Shown here in pieces: positions 48,968-57,953 of a stretch of DNA of 64,000 bases (position 1 is the first letter of the stretch; the number at the start of each line of letters is the position of its first letter). Made by a program: the position numbers and the translations under genes. Where the stretch lies: assembly GCA_937996235.1 (NCBI GenBank), contig CALKVK010000012.1, forward strand, positions 151,955-215,954, written 5' to 3'. The notes below the pieces were generated by a model, which was given only the letters and a program-made list of their open reading frames with translations, was not told where the DNA came from and searched no databases. This DNA is from an uncultured bacterium. Lineage in GTDB: Bacteria > Planctomycetota > JAJSAM01 > JAJVHW01.

Positions 48968-49111
48968 ATGGCCCCTCCCTACTACTGGATGCTCGTCGCC
49001 TCGACGAAGGCCGCCGGCAAGCGCCTGAACCCGCGCCGCCGCCGCATCGCGCGCGCACACCACGTCTCGTTCTTCGCCTGGCTCCGCCGCTGGTGGACCT
49101 CCCGGCGCTGA
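48968..49111 (+). CDS. Small basic hypothetical protein
   Basis: 47 residues, very basic, with LNPRRRRIARAHHVSFF and WLRRWWTSRR. ATG has GAGGT 7 bases away. No family recognised. It stands alone between a repeat cluster and the antiporter gene. Could be a genuine small protein or a chance frame in high GC sequence. Confidence 0.35.
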   Translation: MAPPYYWMLVASTKAAGKRLNPRRRRIARAHHVSFFAWLRRWWTSRR

Positions 49112-49171
49112 CGCGCCGCGGACGCAGGCGGGACCCGGCGCAACGGGCCACGGCAGGGAGGGACCGGACGC

Positions 49172-50869
49172 ATGCACGCGTGGGGGTTGCTGGCGCAGAT
49201 CGTGATCCTGCTCGCCGCGGCGCTGGTCGCCGGCGGCGTGATGGCGCGGCTGAAACAGAGCCCGCTCGTCGGCTACCTGCTCGCCGGCATGGTGATCGGC
49301 GGACCGGGCAGCCTCGGCCTGGTCGAGGGCCAGCACGGCATCGACGTCATCGCCGAGCTGGGCGTGTCGCTCCTGCTCTTCAGCCTCGGCCTCGAGTTCT
49401 CGTGGACGCGCCTGCGCTCGTTCGGCACCCGCACGCTGCTCGGCGGCGCGCTCCAGGTGGCGGGGACGATCGTCGCCGCGTTCGCGGTCGGGATGCTGTT
49501 CGGCCTCGGCCCCGCCGCCGCGCTGGCGGTCGGCGCGATGGTCTGCCTGAGCAGCACCGCGGCCGTCCTGCGCGTGCTGATGGACCGCGGCGAGTCCGAC
49601 AGCCTGCACGGGCGCAACGCGGTGGCCGTCCTGCTCGTCCAGGACGTGGCGGTCGTCCCGCTCGCCGTCCTCGTCACCCTGCTCGCGGGCGGGGGCAGCC
49701 TGTCCGACGTCGCGCTCGACGTGGGCCGCGTGCTGCTCTTCGCGATCTGCCTCGTCCTGCTGCTCTACCTCGTCCTCAACAAGCTCGCCCTCTTCGCGCT
49801 CGGCCGCCTGACGCTCGAGCGCAACCGCGAGCTGACGATCCTGCTCGCCGTCGTCGTCGGTCTGGCCGCGACCTTCGCCGCGCACGCAGCCGGCCTCTCC
49901 CCCGCGATGGGCGCGTTCCTCGCCGGGATGTTCCTCGGCGGCTCGCCCTTCGCGACCCAGGTGCGCGCCGACGTGGCCTCGCTGCGCGTCGTGCTGCTGA
50001 CGCTCTTCTTCGCGGCGGCGGGGATGGTCGCGGACCCCGTGTGGATCGCGCAGCACGCGCTCCTCGTCCTCGGCGTGTCGCTGCTCGTGCTCGTCGTCAA
50101 GGCGGGCGTCGCGGCCGGCGCGCTGCGCGCGCTCGGGCAGCCGCGCGGCACGGCGCTCGCGACCGGCCTCTGCGTCGCGCAGATCGGCGAGTTCGCGTTC
50201 GTGCTCGGCGGCTCCGCGGTCGAGCGCGGGGTCGTCAGCTCCGAGGTCTACACGCTCGTCGTCTCCTGCACCATCGTGTGCCTCGTCGTGACGCCGTACA
50301 TCGTCGCGGCGAGCCCCCACGTCGCGGCCTGGACCGAGCGGCGCTTCGGCGCCGTCGCGGCGCTCGCGGCGCGCGCCGGCGGGCACGGCTCCGACCCCGC
50401 CCCCCACCCGGCCGCCGCGCCGGACGTCCTCGTCATCGGCTTCGGCCCCGCCGGCCAGGCCGTGGGCCGCGTGCTCGCGCGCCGCCGCCACCAGGCCGCC
50501 GTGATCGACATCAACCCCGCGAGCCGCCCCGTCGCCGAGCGCATGGGCCACCTCGCCCACCTCGGCGACGCGCACCTGCCCGAGATCCTCGAGCACGCGC
50601 ACGTCGAGCACGCGGCCGTCGTCGTCGTCACCATCCCGTCGCGCGCCGCCACCCTGGCCGTGCTCGCGCAGGTGCGCTTCATGAACCCCCGCGCGCACGT
50701 CATCGTCCGCACCCGCTACCAGTCGCACAAACAGGAGTTCATCGACGCCGGCGCGCACGTCGTCGTGGACGACGAGGAGGAGGCCGGCCGCCGCCTCGCC
50801 GCCGCGACGGCGGCCTTCCTCGGCCGCACGGCGCTACGAACGGTGTCCGACACCGTTCGTAGCGGTTGA
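49172..50869 (+). CDS. CPA2 family cation/proton antiporter with TrkA-N domain
   Basis: 565 residues. About 12 membrane segments in the first 385 (MVIGGPGSLGLV, FSLGLEFSW, CLSSTAAVLRVL, SPAMGAFLAGMFLG), then a Rossmann-type regulator domain DVLVIGFGPAGQAVGRVLA from about 407. Resembles KefB/YbaL-type exchangers for K+/H+ or Na+/H+. GGAGGG precedes the ATG. The last 11 codons and the stop lie inside a palindromic repeat (50832-50864), so the end LRTVSDTVRSG is repeat-encoded; the functional protein presumably tolerates it. Confidence 0.92.
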   Translation: MHAWGLLAQIVILLAAALVAGGVMARLKQSPLVGYLLAGMVIGGPGSLGLVEGQHGIDVIAELGVSLLLFSLGLEFSWTRLRSFGTRTLLGGALQVAGTIVAAFAVGMLFGLGPAAALAVGAMVCLSSTAAVLRVLMDRGESDSLHGRNAVAVLLVQDVAVVPLAVLVTLLAGGGSLSDVALDVGRVLLFAICLVLLLYLVLNKLALFALGRLTLERNRELTILLAVVVGLAATFAAHAAGLSPAMGAFLAGMFLGGSPFATQVRADVASLRVVLLTLFFAAAGMVADPVWIAQHALLVLGVSLLVLVVKAGVAAGALRALGQPRGTALATGLCVAQIGEFAFVLGGSAVERGVVSSEVYTLVVSCTIVCLVVTPYIVAASPHVAAWTERRFGAVAALAARAGGHGSDPAPHPAAAPDVLVIGFGPAGQAVGRVLARRRHQAAVIDINPASRPVAERMGHLAHLGDAHLPEILEHAHVEHAAVVVVTIPSRAATLAVLAQVRFMNPRAHVIVRTRYQSHKQEFIDAGAHVVVDDEEEAGRRLAAATAAFLGRTALRTVSDTVRSG

Positions 50870-50901
50870 GCGCGACGAACGGTGTCGGACACCGTTCGTC
50901 G
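50832..50901. repeat. Palindromic repeat cluster 5 (two perfect palindromes)
   Basis: First copy 50832-50864 with 16-base arms around GTGTCCGACAC and CGCTACG ends; second 50873-50901 with 14-base arms around GTGTCGGACAC and CGACG ends. Outer TGAGCGC/GCGCTCA match at 50867-50873 and 50909-50915. It lies between the convergent antiporter and FG-GAP genes and overlaps the antiporter's 3' end. Confidence 0.85.
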
Positions 50902-50912
50902 GCGTTCGGCGC

Positions 50913-53000
50913 TCAGTACGTCAGGCGGCTGCCGCGCTTGCGCGCCTGGACCTCGACGGCGTCCGGGCAGCCCCGCGGGAGCAGCGACAGGCCGAAGACG
51001 AACGGCGTGGAGTCGTCGCCGGGGAAGCGCCCCAAGAGGGCCCCGCGGAGCGCCACCCGCACGCGCCGCCGCGCGAAGTCGAGCGAGACGGTCGCGCGCG
51101 CGCCGTCGGGCGCGTCGGCGCGCGGTGTGAAGACGAAGCCGCCCGGGACGGAGCGGACGTCGTGCGTCGCCTGCGAGAGCGTCATGCGCAGCGGCCGTCC
51201 CGGGGAGCCGAGCACGAGCCGGAGCTCCGGCGACTCGGCGACCACGCCCTCGCCCACCTCGCGCGCGAGCTGCGCGGTCAGCGACACGCTCCCCGCGCGC
51301 CCGTGCGGTGCCGTGACGCGCAGCCGGCTCACCGTCAGCGGCGGGCCGGAGAACTCGCCGCGGCCGGACCGGTATACGCCGCTGGTCAGGTGCACGGTGG
51401 CCGCGACGCCGACATCCGCTGTCGCGAACCCGAGCCCCAGCAGCTCGTCACCGTCGCCCGTCACAGGCAGCGTCTCGTCCCAGCCGTTCAGGGTCAGGTC
51501 GAGCCGCGCCTTCGAGGACCCGCCCGCGCGGTCGGTGCGGACGGTCGCCTTCAGCGCCTTGTCCGTGCTCGCGTACGTCCACCGCGTCGCGCTGCCGTTC
51601 GGTGCGAACGCCGGGATCTCCAGCTGCAGCTCCCCGCACCGGATGGTCGCGCCCCCCGCGAGATCCACGCCGTCCGGTCCGAGATCGATGTCGGCCCGCA
51701 CGGTCAGGCGCTTCCCGGCCTTCGCGCGCACGGCGACGGGCGCGAGGAAGCTCCGCGCCCGCTTCACCGGCTGCGGCAGGAGCGGCAGGATCGCGACCTC
51801 CTCGCCGCCGTCCGGGTTGACGGGGTCGGGATCGCTCCCCACGAAGCCGCCGGCGCCGTCGCCTGTCCACAGGTGCGTGCGTCCGCCGAACGTGCCGGTG
51901 AAGACGGCGTCGAGGTCGCCGTCGCGGTCGAGGTCCGCGAGTGCGACGCCGTGGCTGATGAAGCTGCGGGACGGCTCGGGGTCGGAGCCCGTGAAGCCGC
52001 CCGCGCCGTCGCCGAGCCAGATCCGGTCCACGGTCCCGTTCGTGAAGACGACGTCGAGGTGCCCGTCGCCGTTCAGGTCCCCCAGCGCGACCGTCTTGCC
52101 GAGCCGCTGGACGTCGGGCTCCGGGTCGAACGCCGTGAAGACGGCGTGCCCGTCGTTCAGGAACACGCGGTCCGGCTGGTCGCGGTTCGCGATCACGATG
52201 TCCTGGTCGCCGTCGCCATCGAGGTCGCCGATCGCCACGCCGCTGGCGTCGCGCACGAGGTCCGGCTCGAGGTCGCTACCGGTGAAGCCGCCCCGCCCGT
52301 CGCCCAGCCACAGGCGGTCCGGGGCGCCGACGACCGCGAAGACCGCGTCGAGGTGCCCGTCGCCGTTCAGGTCCCCGAGCGCGACGCGGCGCGACGCAAG
52401 CGCCACGTCCGGCTCCGGATCGCTGCCCGTGAAGTTGCCCGCGCCGTCGTTCAGGAGCACGCGGTCGGGCGCGAAGATCTGACACACCACCGCGTCGAGG
52501 TCGCCGTCCGAGTCGAGGTCGCCGAGCGCCACGCAGTACGACGGCCGCGTGACGGTCGGCTCGGGGTCCACCCCGACGAACCCCCCGGCGCCGTCGCCGA
52601 ACCAGATCCGGTCCGCCTGGTAGCCGACGAAGTACGCGTCCATCCGGCAGTCGCCGTTCAGGTCGCCCACGGCGACGCCGCGCGACGTGCGCGCCACGGC
52701 CGGTTCCGGATCGACGAACCTGAAGCCGCCCACCCCGTCGCTCAGCCACACGCGGTTCGGGAGGTTGTTGATGGCGACGACGACGTCGGGCGCGCCGTCC
52801 CCGTTGAAGTCGTCGTCCGCCGCCGCCGTCCCCGCGACGCCGAGGGCCGCCACGGCCACGAGCAGGCCCGCGCGCCGCGCGGCCCTGCGCCGGGCGATGC
52901 CGACCCAGGAGACGCAGCCCCCGGATGCGCCGACCCGGGCGTCACCCCCGCGCCGCGCGCCGCGTCGCACCTCCGCCAACGTCGCGTGGATCCCGGACAT
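50913..53000 (-). CDS. Secreted FG-GAP repeat protein
   Basis: 695 residues. An N-terminal extension of about 40 precedes a signal-like hydrophobic core (LLVAVAALGVAGTAAA, about 46-61). Then seven FG-GAP/VCBS repeats of 57-58 residues (for example LNGDGHLDAVF..DRLWLGDGRGGF) through residue about 460, with Asp-rich calcium loops, giving a beta-propeller. The C-terminal ~230 residues are additional beta modules. Probably an outer-surface binding protein. GGAGGGAGG precedes ATG 53000, but a later start nearer the signal is possible. Confidence 0.85.
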   Translation of the reverse strand: MSGIHATLAEVRRGARRGGDARVGASGGCVSWVGIARRRAARRAGLLVAVAALGVAGTAAADDDFNGDGAPDVVVAINNLPNRVWLSDGVGGFRFVDPEPAVARTSRGVAVGDLNGDCRMDAYFVGYQADRIWFGDGAGGFVGVDPEPTVTRPSYCVALGDLDSDGDLDAVVCQIFAPDRVLLNDGAGNFTGSDPEPDVALASRRVALGDLNGDGHLDAVFAVVGAPDRLWLGDGRGGFTGSDLEPDLVRDASGVAIGDLDGDGDQDIVIANRDQPDRVFLNDGHAVFTAFDPEPDVQRLGKTVALGDLNGDGHLDVVFTNGTVDRIWLGDGAGGFTGSDPEPSRSFISHGVALADLDRDGDLDAVFTGTFGGRTHLWTGDGAGGFVGSDPDPVNPDGGEEVAILPLLPQPVKRARSFLAPVAVRAKAGKRLTVRADIDLGPDGVDLAGGATIRCGELQLEIPAFAPNGSATRWTYASTDKALKATVRTDRAGGSSKARLDLTLNGWDETLPVTGDGDELLGLGFATADVGVAATVHLTSGVYRSGRGEFSGPPLTVSRLRVTAPHGRAGSVSLTAQLAREVGEGVVAESPELRLVLGSPGRPLRMTLSQATHDVRSVPGGFVFTPRADAPDGARATVSLDFARRRVRVALRGALLGRFPGDDSTPFVFGLSLLPRGCPDAVEVQARKRGSRLTY

Positions 53001-53060
53001 TGCGCGTCCTCCCTCCGCCGCGGGCGGCGGACTCCGTTACGTCAGGCTCAGGCTCTTCAG

Positions 53061-53170
53061 CCCCACTCAGCCCCGCTCAGCCCCGTGGAGCCCCGTGGAG
53101 CCCCGTGGAGCCCCGTGGAGCCTCGTGGAGCCTCGTTGGGCCTGGTCGGGCCTCGTGGGCCCTCGTTCGG
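53061..53170. repeat. 10-base tandem repeat, 11 units
   Basis: Units read CCCCGTGGAG in the centre (four identical), drifting to CCCCACTCAG at the left and CCTCGTTGGG or CCTCGTTCGG at the right. The period equals one helical turn of DNA, in a promoter region. Confidence 0.85.
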
Positions 53171-53409
53171 CATCCGGCGCGCGCCGCACCGACGCGCCCC
53201 AGCCTGGATTGGCCCGAGGCCGCGGTTTCGCAGGGAGAATCCGGTCTTCGCCGCCCAGCCGCGTTCGTCAGCAGGCCACGGGCGCCTCCCGGCCGGCGCG
53301 GTCCCCTCCGCCGCCCCTTCCGCCGCCCCGCCGACGCGAACCGTCGGTGCAGGCGCACTGCGGCCCAGCACGCGCCGGTGCCGGACGCGAGCCGGATCTC
53401 GACCCGGCC

Positions 53410-53485
53410 ACTACGATCGGTGTCAGACACCGTTCGTAGCGGTCGAGCACTCCGGCCGGTGTCTGACACCGTTCGTCGCGGCTGA
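53410..53485. repeat. Palindromic repeat cluster 6
   Basis: Two degenerate copies: one with CTACGATCGGTGTCAGACAC and right arm CGTTCGTAGCGG; the second GGCCGGTGTCTGACACC with right arm GTTCGTCGCGG. It ends 15 bases before the pyrophosphatase start, overlapping its leader. Confidence 0.75.
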
Positions 53486-53500
53486 GATCGGAGGAGCCCC

Positions 53501-54034
53501 ATGCACCCCTGGCACGACGTCACCGTGGACGAGTCGCGCATCGCCGAGAGCTTCCCGGCCGTCATCGAGGTCCCGAAGGGCAGCACCAACAAGTACGAGC
53601 TCGACAAGGAGACGGGGCTCCTGCGCCTCGACCGCGTCCTCTACAGCGCCGTCCACTACCCCGCCGACTACGGCTTCGTCCCGCGCACTTGGTGCGACGA
53701 CGGCGACCCGCTCGACGTCCTCGTCCTCGGCCAGGCGCCCGTCCACCCCCTGACCATCGTGGAGGCCCGCGCCGTCGCCGTCATGCCCATGCGCGACGAG
53801 AAGGGCCTCGACCACAAGCTCATCGCCGTCAGCGCCGCTGACCCCGCCTACGACGGCATCCGGGAGCTCGATCAGCTCGCCCCCCACGTCCTGCGCCAGA
53901 TCCGCCGCTTCTTCGAGGACTACAAGATCCTCGAGAACAAGCGCGTCGAAGTCGCCACCCCCCTCGGCCGCGCCGCCGCCCTCGACGTCCTCCGCGAGGG
54001 GTTGCGGATGTACGCGGCGGGACGTCGCGGGTGA
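53501..54034 (+). CDS. ppa: Inorganic pyrophosphatase, family I
   Basis: 177 residues, typical of bacterial soluble pyrophosphatases. Conserved parts: EVPKGSTNKYELD (substrate Lys, Tyr), YPADYGFVPRT, the metal signature DDGDPLDVLVL (Asp67, 69, 72) and RFFEDYK. It hydrolyses pyrophosphate in the cytosol, driving biosynthesis. ATG has GGAGGAG 5 bases away, right behind palindromic repeat cluster 6. A strong hairpin lies just after the stop. Confidence 0.97.
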   Translation: MHPWHDVTVDESRIAESFPAVIEVPKGSTNKYELDKETGLLRLDRVLYSAVHYPADYGFVPRTWCDDGDPLDVLVLGQAPVHPLTIVEARAVAVMPMRDEKGLDHKLIAVSAADPAYDGIRELDQLAPHVLRQIRRFFEDYKILENKRVEVATPLGRAAALDVLREGLRMYAAGRRG

Positions 54035-54053
54035 AGGGGGGCGCCGGACGGCT

Positions 54054-54086
54054 GGGTGCCACACCACCGTTCCGTGGTTCGCACCC
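54054..54086 (+). terminator. Hairpin after ppa
   Basis: GGGTGC...GCACCC stem (54054-54059 with 54081-54086) with an inner ACCAC/GTGGT pair. Twenty bases past the stop. No T-run follows, as expected in such GC-rich DNA, so the activity is inferred from position. Confidence 0.5.
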
Positions 54087-54169
54087 CCCTGGCGTCCCGG
54101 AGCAGCAAGCACGGGGAACGAGTGGTCGTCTACGGAGGGGCCGACTCGCGTGCAGCGTTCGAGCGACGC

Positions 54170-54175
54170 TATGCT
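54170..54175 (+). promoter_or_regulatory. Predicted -10 box (TATGCT)
   Basis: TATGCT lies 36 bases before the ATG at 54212, same hexamer as at 943. Confidence 0.45.
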
Positions 54176-54211
54176 GCGCCCGCATCGGCCGGGTTGATCG
54201 GGAGGCGACGC

Positions 54212-55444
54212 ATGAAGATCGCGGGGACCATCCTGGTGACAGTGCTGCTGACCGCACTCGCAGCGGGTGCCGTCGCGGCGGAAGCGACGGTCGCTGACGG
54301 TGATCGCGTGCGTGGGACGCTCGCGGAGGGCGGCGGCGACCGCTTGACCGTGTTCGTCCCCGCACCCGCAAGTCTGGACGTGCGGCTCCGCCTGGATCGC
54401 AACCTGCGCGTCGCGCTGCGCGTCTTCGGTCCGGACGGGGCCGAGGTCGACGCGGATGCGTATCTACGCGGAGCTCTGAGCCGGAAGCCGTCGCTCCGTC
54501 ACGTCCCTCTCCTGCAAGCCGGTTCATACCGAATCGTCATCGAACAGGATGCCGGCGCGGGGTCCTACGAGGCGCAGCTTCGCCTGGGCGCCCACTCAGC
54601 GCGGGTGATCGACCTCGCGACCCCATCGCCCGCTGATAGCGCGGTGAGACTCGACGCAGCCGAGGTTGCCTACCGAGGGAACGGCACTGCAATCGACGCG
54701 GCCGACGTCCAAGGCGCGCTCGACGAACTCGACGCGGCCGTCGGAGCGGTTCGCGAGGAACTCGCCGAGACATCGGGCGACGTATCTGCGTACGCAACCG
54801 CAGTCGATGGCCTCGCAGCCGATGTCGCCGCAGGTGCCGACGCTCGCGCCGAACTGGCCGCAGACCTCGCAGCACTCGCCGCGCGCACGACGGCGCTCGA
54901 GACACCGGACCCGAACGAAGCGGCCAGCTCCCCCCTAGCGGTCCTGTGGGAACTGCCTTCGACGCAGACCGTCGAAGCGGAGGCGTACGTCTTGTTGCCC
55001 GGCGTGCAGAACGACGACGCCTTCCGCATCTACCGGCACTCGGTCAGATCGCACACGTTCGCCGCCGGGGAGATCCGGCACGTCGTGATCGCGCGCGTCC
55101 ACTTCACGTACCGCCCGACCTTCAAGCCTGGCGTCGAGCCGAATCGCGGTATCCGTCCTCTGGACCAAATCGTTTGGGCCGAGGTCGGCGGCCGCGAAAT
55201 TGCCTTCGTCAGCGCGGGCGCCGAACAGGATCTGTACGACTACCGCGACGGAGTCCTGGGACTTGCTGGCACGGATCAGCAGTACACGCCCGAACGCACC
55301 TACCGCGAGCTCGTCTACTTCCCGACGGCGTCCGAGCGCAGTGACGGCTTCAGCATGGAAATCCGCTACTCCGCTCTCGCCTTCGCCGACCGGATCGAAG
55401 GCTTCTCGGTGGACATCGACAACGCGATCATTGTCGGCGGGTAG
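54212..55444 (+). CDS. Secreted protein with N-terminal beta domain and coiled coil
   Basis: 410 residues. Signal peptide (1-23, LAAGAVAA). Residues about 25-135 resemble a pre-peptidase-type beta domain (GDRVRGTLAEGGGDRLTVFV, HVPLLQAGSYRIVIEQD). About 140-235 is helical: AIDAADVQGALDELDAAV... is like head-fibre/collagen-associated motifs; the coiled-coil stretch is rich in Ala, Glu and Leu. The C-terminus is a beta-rich domain. No known function. GGAGG lies 6 bases before ATG. Codon use is less GC-biased than in the core genes. Confidence 0.75.
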   Translation: MKIAGTILVTVLLTALAAGAVAAEATVADGDRVRGTLAEGGGDRLTVFVPAPASLDVRLRLDRNLRVALRVFGPDGAEVDADAYLRGALSRKPSLRHVPLLQAGSYRIVIEQDAGAGSYEAQLRLGAHSARVIDLATPSPADSAVRLDAAEVAYRGNGTAIDAADVQGALDELDAAVGAVREELAETSGDVSAYATAVDGLAADVAAGADARAELAADLAALAARTTALETPDPNEAASSPLAVLWELPSTQTVEAEAYVLLPGVQNDDAFRIYRHSVRSHTFAAGEIRHVVIARVHFTYRPTFKPGVEPNRGIRPLDQIVWAEVGGREIAFVSAGAEQDLYDYRDGVLGLAGTDQQYTPERTYRELVYFPTASERSDGFSMEIRYSALAFADRIEGFSVDIDNAIIVGG

Positions 55445-55602
55445 CGCAAGACGCGGCAAGCCATCGGACCATGGCGCAACCTCCGAGGGGCGAGCCCGAA
55501 CTCGTGTGGGGGCACCGAGCGCCAACCTTCCTCGCCGCTGAAGTTCTGCACGACTCCACTCGAAGCCAGGCGCAGTGTAGACAACGCGCTCGGACTTCTG
55601 AG

Positions 55603-57543
55603 CTAGCTGCCACTGATCGCGCCGGCACGGATGAGCGCGTCCATCGTGCCGTCCATCGCAGCCCGCGGGCGATCCGGGACCCAGATGACCAACCCCTCGC
55701 GTCCGCGCGTCAGCAGCACCCGGTACGCGTTCCGGCGCAATCGGTACGGGTCGCGAACGAGCCGACTCGGCCGAACAGGACTCATGTGCCACCTGCCCGC
55801 GTCCCAGGAGAAGTCGTCGCCCCAGCAGAGGATCGGCAAGTCCAACTCCAGTCCCTGGCACTGGAACTCGGTGGCGACATCGACGAGCTGGCAGCACGAA
55901 CGCGCGCTGCCCGGACTGTCGTTGAACCATCGCGCAACGTTGATGCGGCGCGTCGCCTGAAACGTCGGATCGACACCGTAGCTCTCGAGGTTCTTGGCCT
56001 TCGACGATGCAACAAGTCCGTAGCGCCTGAGCGGCTCTCCCCGGAACCGGTCGCGTGCGTAGCGCTTCGCACTCTCGAGATCACGCGTCGCGTAGATGGG
56101 GAATCCATCTCGTCGCAGTTCGTCCGCTGCGAGTCGTGCGTCGGCCAACGCAGCGTCGCCGCCATCGAGGAGCGCAGACACCCAGACGTGGAGGTTCTCT
56201 GCAGCGTGAGAGCGCAGGGTGACGTTCAGATCAAGAAGTTCGTCCTCTTCGTACGCGACTTGGCGATCCGCGAACATCGCTCGAAGCCCCGGCGGCCCAG
56301 ACACTGACCAGTTCCACCGCTCTCTCGCCGCAGCAAGCGCCTCGGCCCACTGCACCACTCCAGCCTCTTCTCCCGTGTGGATCTCCTGCCCCGTGCCGAC
56401 GAGCGCAAGCACCATCGACCAACCAGGAATGCGCTCCGCTGCATCAACGAGCATCTCCGGCTCGGACCGGAACGCCGACGGATCGATGCCCGGCAGCCGT
56501 TTGGCGTAGAAGTCGGCGACCTTCGCCGCGTCCCATGCACGCTGCGCTTCGTCGAAGACGATGAGATGCTCGGGCGGCATCTGGTCGCGCCGTTCGAGCC
56601 CGAACCGCCGCACGTAGCGGTGCATGTCCTGCACGAACGTCCTACTCTTCAGTGCGTCCTGCAGGACCTGCACGAGTGGACCGTTTCCGGACAGGAACGT
56701 GGCGGGCGTCGCGCGCTTCCGTGCCTCGTGCGCCACGACGGCACCCTCCAGCGCAGCGCTGTGCGCGACCTGGAGTCCGACCAACGTCTTCCCCGCGCCG
56801 GGCACTCCGGTCAGGAGGAGGAGTCGCCGGCCGCCCATCTGGGCAGTCCGCCTCGCCGTCGTCAGCACGTGCTCGACCGTCCGTGGCACTCCTGCACTAT
56901 GTGCGCGACGGATGAACGGCAAGTCCTGCCGTTCGAACAGCATACGGGCCGCCGTCACCAGGGTCGGCAGTGGCGCGTAGTCGCCCTCGAGCCAGGCATC
57001 GATCGCAACAGGCGGACCCTTCGCGGCCTGGGCGAACTCGACGAGGCGCGCTCCCAGGACCGTCGCCGGGACGACGAGGACTCCATCGACATCACGCTCC
57101 TGAGCGTCCTTCCCGCAGAGAACGAGTAGGGGGACGACGGACAGATCGCGGCACGCGCTGTGGTATCCGCGCAGGTCTCGCGCGTATGCCTGAACCTGAT
57201 CGAGGTCCGCGCGCCGTATTCGTCCAGTCTCCTTGAACTCCAGGACGAGGACGGTGCCGTTGTGGAGCACGAGGACGTCGGGTCGACGACCCGCCTCACG
57301 CGGCAACTCGTACTCGAGGACCGAGGAGTGCGCATGCGTCTTCGAGTCCGCGCGGAGCGCGAACGCGCCCTGTTCCTGCAGCACGTCGAGGCTCGACGTC
57401 CACGCAGCGACTTGCTGCGTGGAGGCGTCGGGGACGAACTGTTGGAGCGCCGAGAGCAAGGCCGCGCGCGGCGTCTCCACCAACGTCGGCAGGCTGCCGG
57501 CCCATGCGTACCCGCGGTACGCCGTGTCCTGGCGAACGCTCAC
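55603..57543 (-). CDS. DUF2075 P-loop ATPase/helicase-like protein
   Basis: 646 residues from GTG at 57543. The N-terminal ~200 residues have a nuclease-like strand pattern VLVLHNGTVLVLEFKETG, then Walker A GVPGAGKT, Walker B HLIVFDEAQRAW, DVATEFQCQGLELD and VLLTRGREGLVIWVP, all diagnostic of DUF2075. These are superfamily 1-like ATPases often found in defence islands. No strong ribosome site is seen for any start; GTG 57543 begins just before the conserved YRGYAW. Other possible starts are ATG 57585 and GTG 57756. Codon use is less GC-biased, hinting at recent acquisition. Confidence 0.85.
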   Translation of the reverse strand: MSVRQDTAYRGYAWAGSLPTLVETPRAALLSALQQFVPDASTQQVAAWTSSLDVLQEQGAFALRADSKTHAHSSVLEYELPREAGRRPDVLVLHNGTVLVLEFKETGRIRRADLDQVQAYARDLRGYHSACRDLSVVPLLVLCGKDAQERDVDGVLVVPATVLGARLVEFAQAAKGPPVAIDAWLEGDYAPLPTLVTAARMLFERQDLPFIRRAHSAGVPRTVEHVLTTARRTAQMGGRRLLLLTGVPGAGKTLVGLQVAHSAALEGAVVAHEARKRATPATFLSGNGPLVQVLQDALKSRTFVQDMHRYVRRFGLERRDQMPPEHLIVFDEAQRAWDAAKVADFYAKRLPGIDPSAFRSEPEMLVDAAERIPGWSMVLALVGTGQEIHTGEEAGVVQWAEALAAARERWNWSVSGPPGLRAMFADRQVAYEEDELLDLNVTLRSHAAENLHVWVSALLDGGDAALADARLAADELRRDGFPIYATRDLESAKRYARDRFRGEPLRRYGLVASSKAKNLESYGVDPTFQATRRINVARWFNDSPGSARSCCQLVDVATEFQCQGLELDLPILCWGDDFSWDAGRWHMSPVRPSRLVRDPYRLRRNAYRVLLTRGREGLVIWVPDRPRAAMDGTMDALIRAGAISGS

Positions 57544-57953
57544 GATTGCGCCGAAGTCCCGTCGGATCTGACGGCGCGCGCGCATTGCGCGCGTGACGCA
57601 GGCTGATCCGCGCACGCCGTCCCGAAGTGACGCGCGCCGACAACGGAGCTCGTGGCAGACGGCGGCCTGAGCTCGTTTCGACGGGGAAACTCGGCTTCGC
57701 TGAGCGTCGCGGTGGAGCTCTCGAGCTTCATTGCGCAGGTCTCCAGCCCTCGACACAGGAGGCGCGCACCTCGATCGACGCCCCGAACGTCTCTGCGGTG
57801 GTGCCGCGCGACGCGGGCACGGAAGATGAGCCCGTCGCGCGTGGACACCGGAGGTCCGTCCCCCCTCATGGCTGGCAGGTTACTACAGGTTCTCACGTCG
57901 ATCTGCACTCGTCGCCCGACCGCGCAACCATTGCGGCACGCGCCACAACGCAG
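57544..57953. other. Intergenic region, no gene seen
   Basis: About 410 bases between the ATPase and nuclease genes. Longer starts of the ATPase frame would cover part of it. No promoter or repeat recognised. Confidence 0.5.

Larger units (their letters stand above)
53001..53500. other. Intergenic region with two repeat types
   Basis: 500 bases between the divergent FG-GAP and pyrophosphatase genes. Holds an 11-unit 10-base tandem repeat and palindromic repeat cluster 6 (both listed). Frames open through it look like shadows of the repeats. Confidence 0.7.

Noticed and set aside
53057..53371. Open frame with repeated GSTGLHGAPRG-like peptide
   Set aside because: It is a translation of the 10-base tandem repeat; no ribosome site and no homology pattern.
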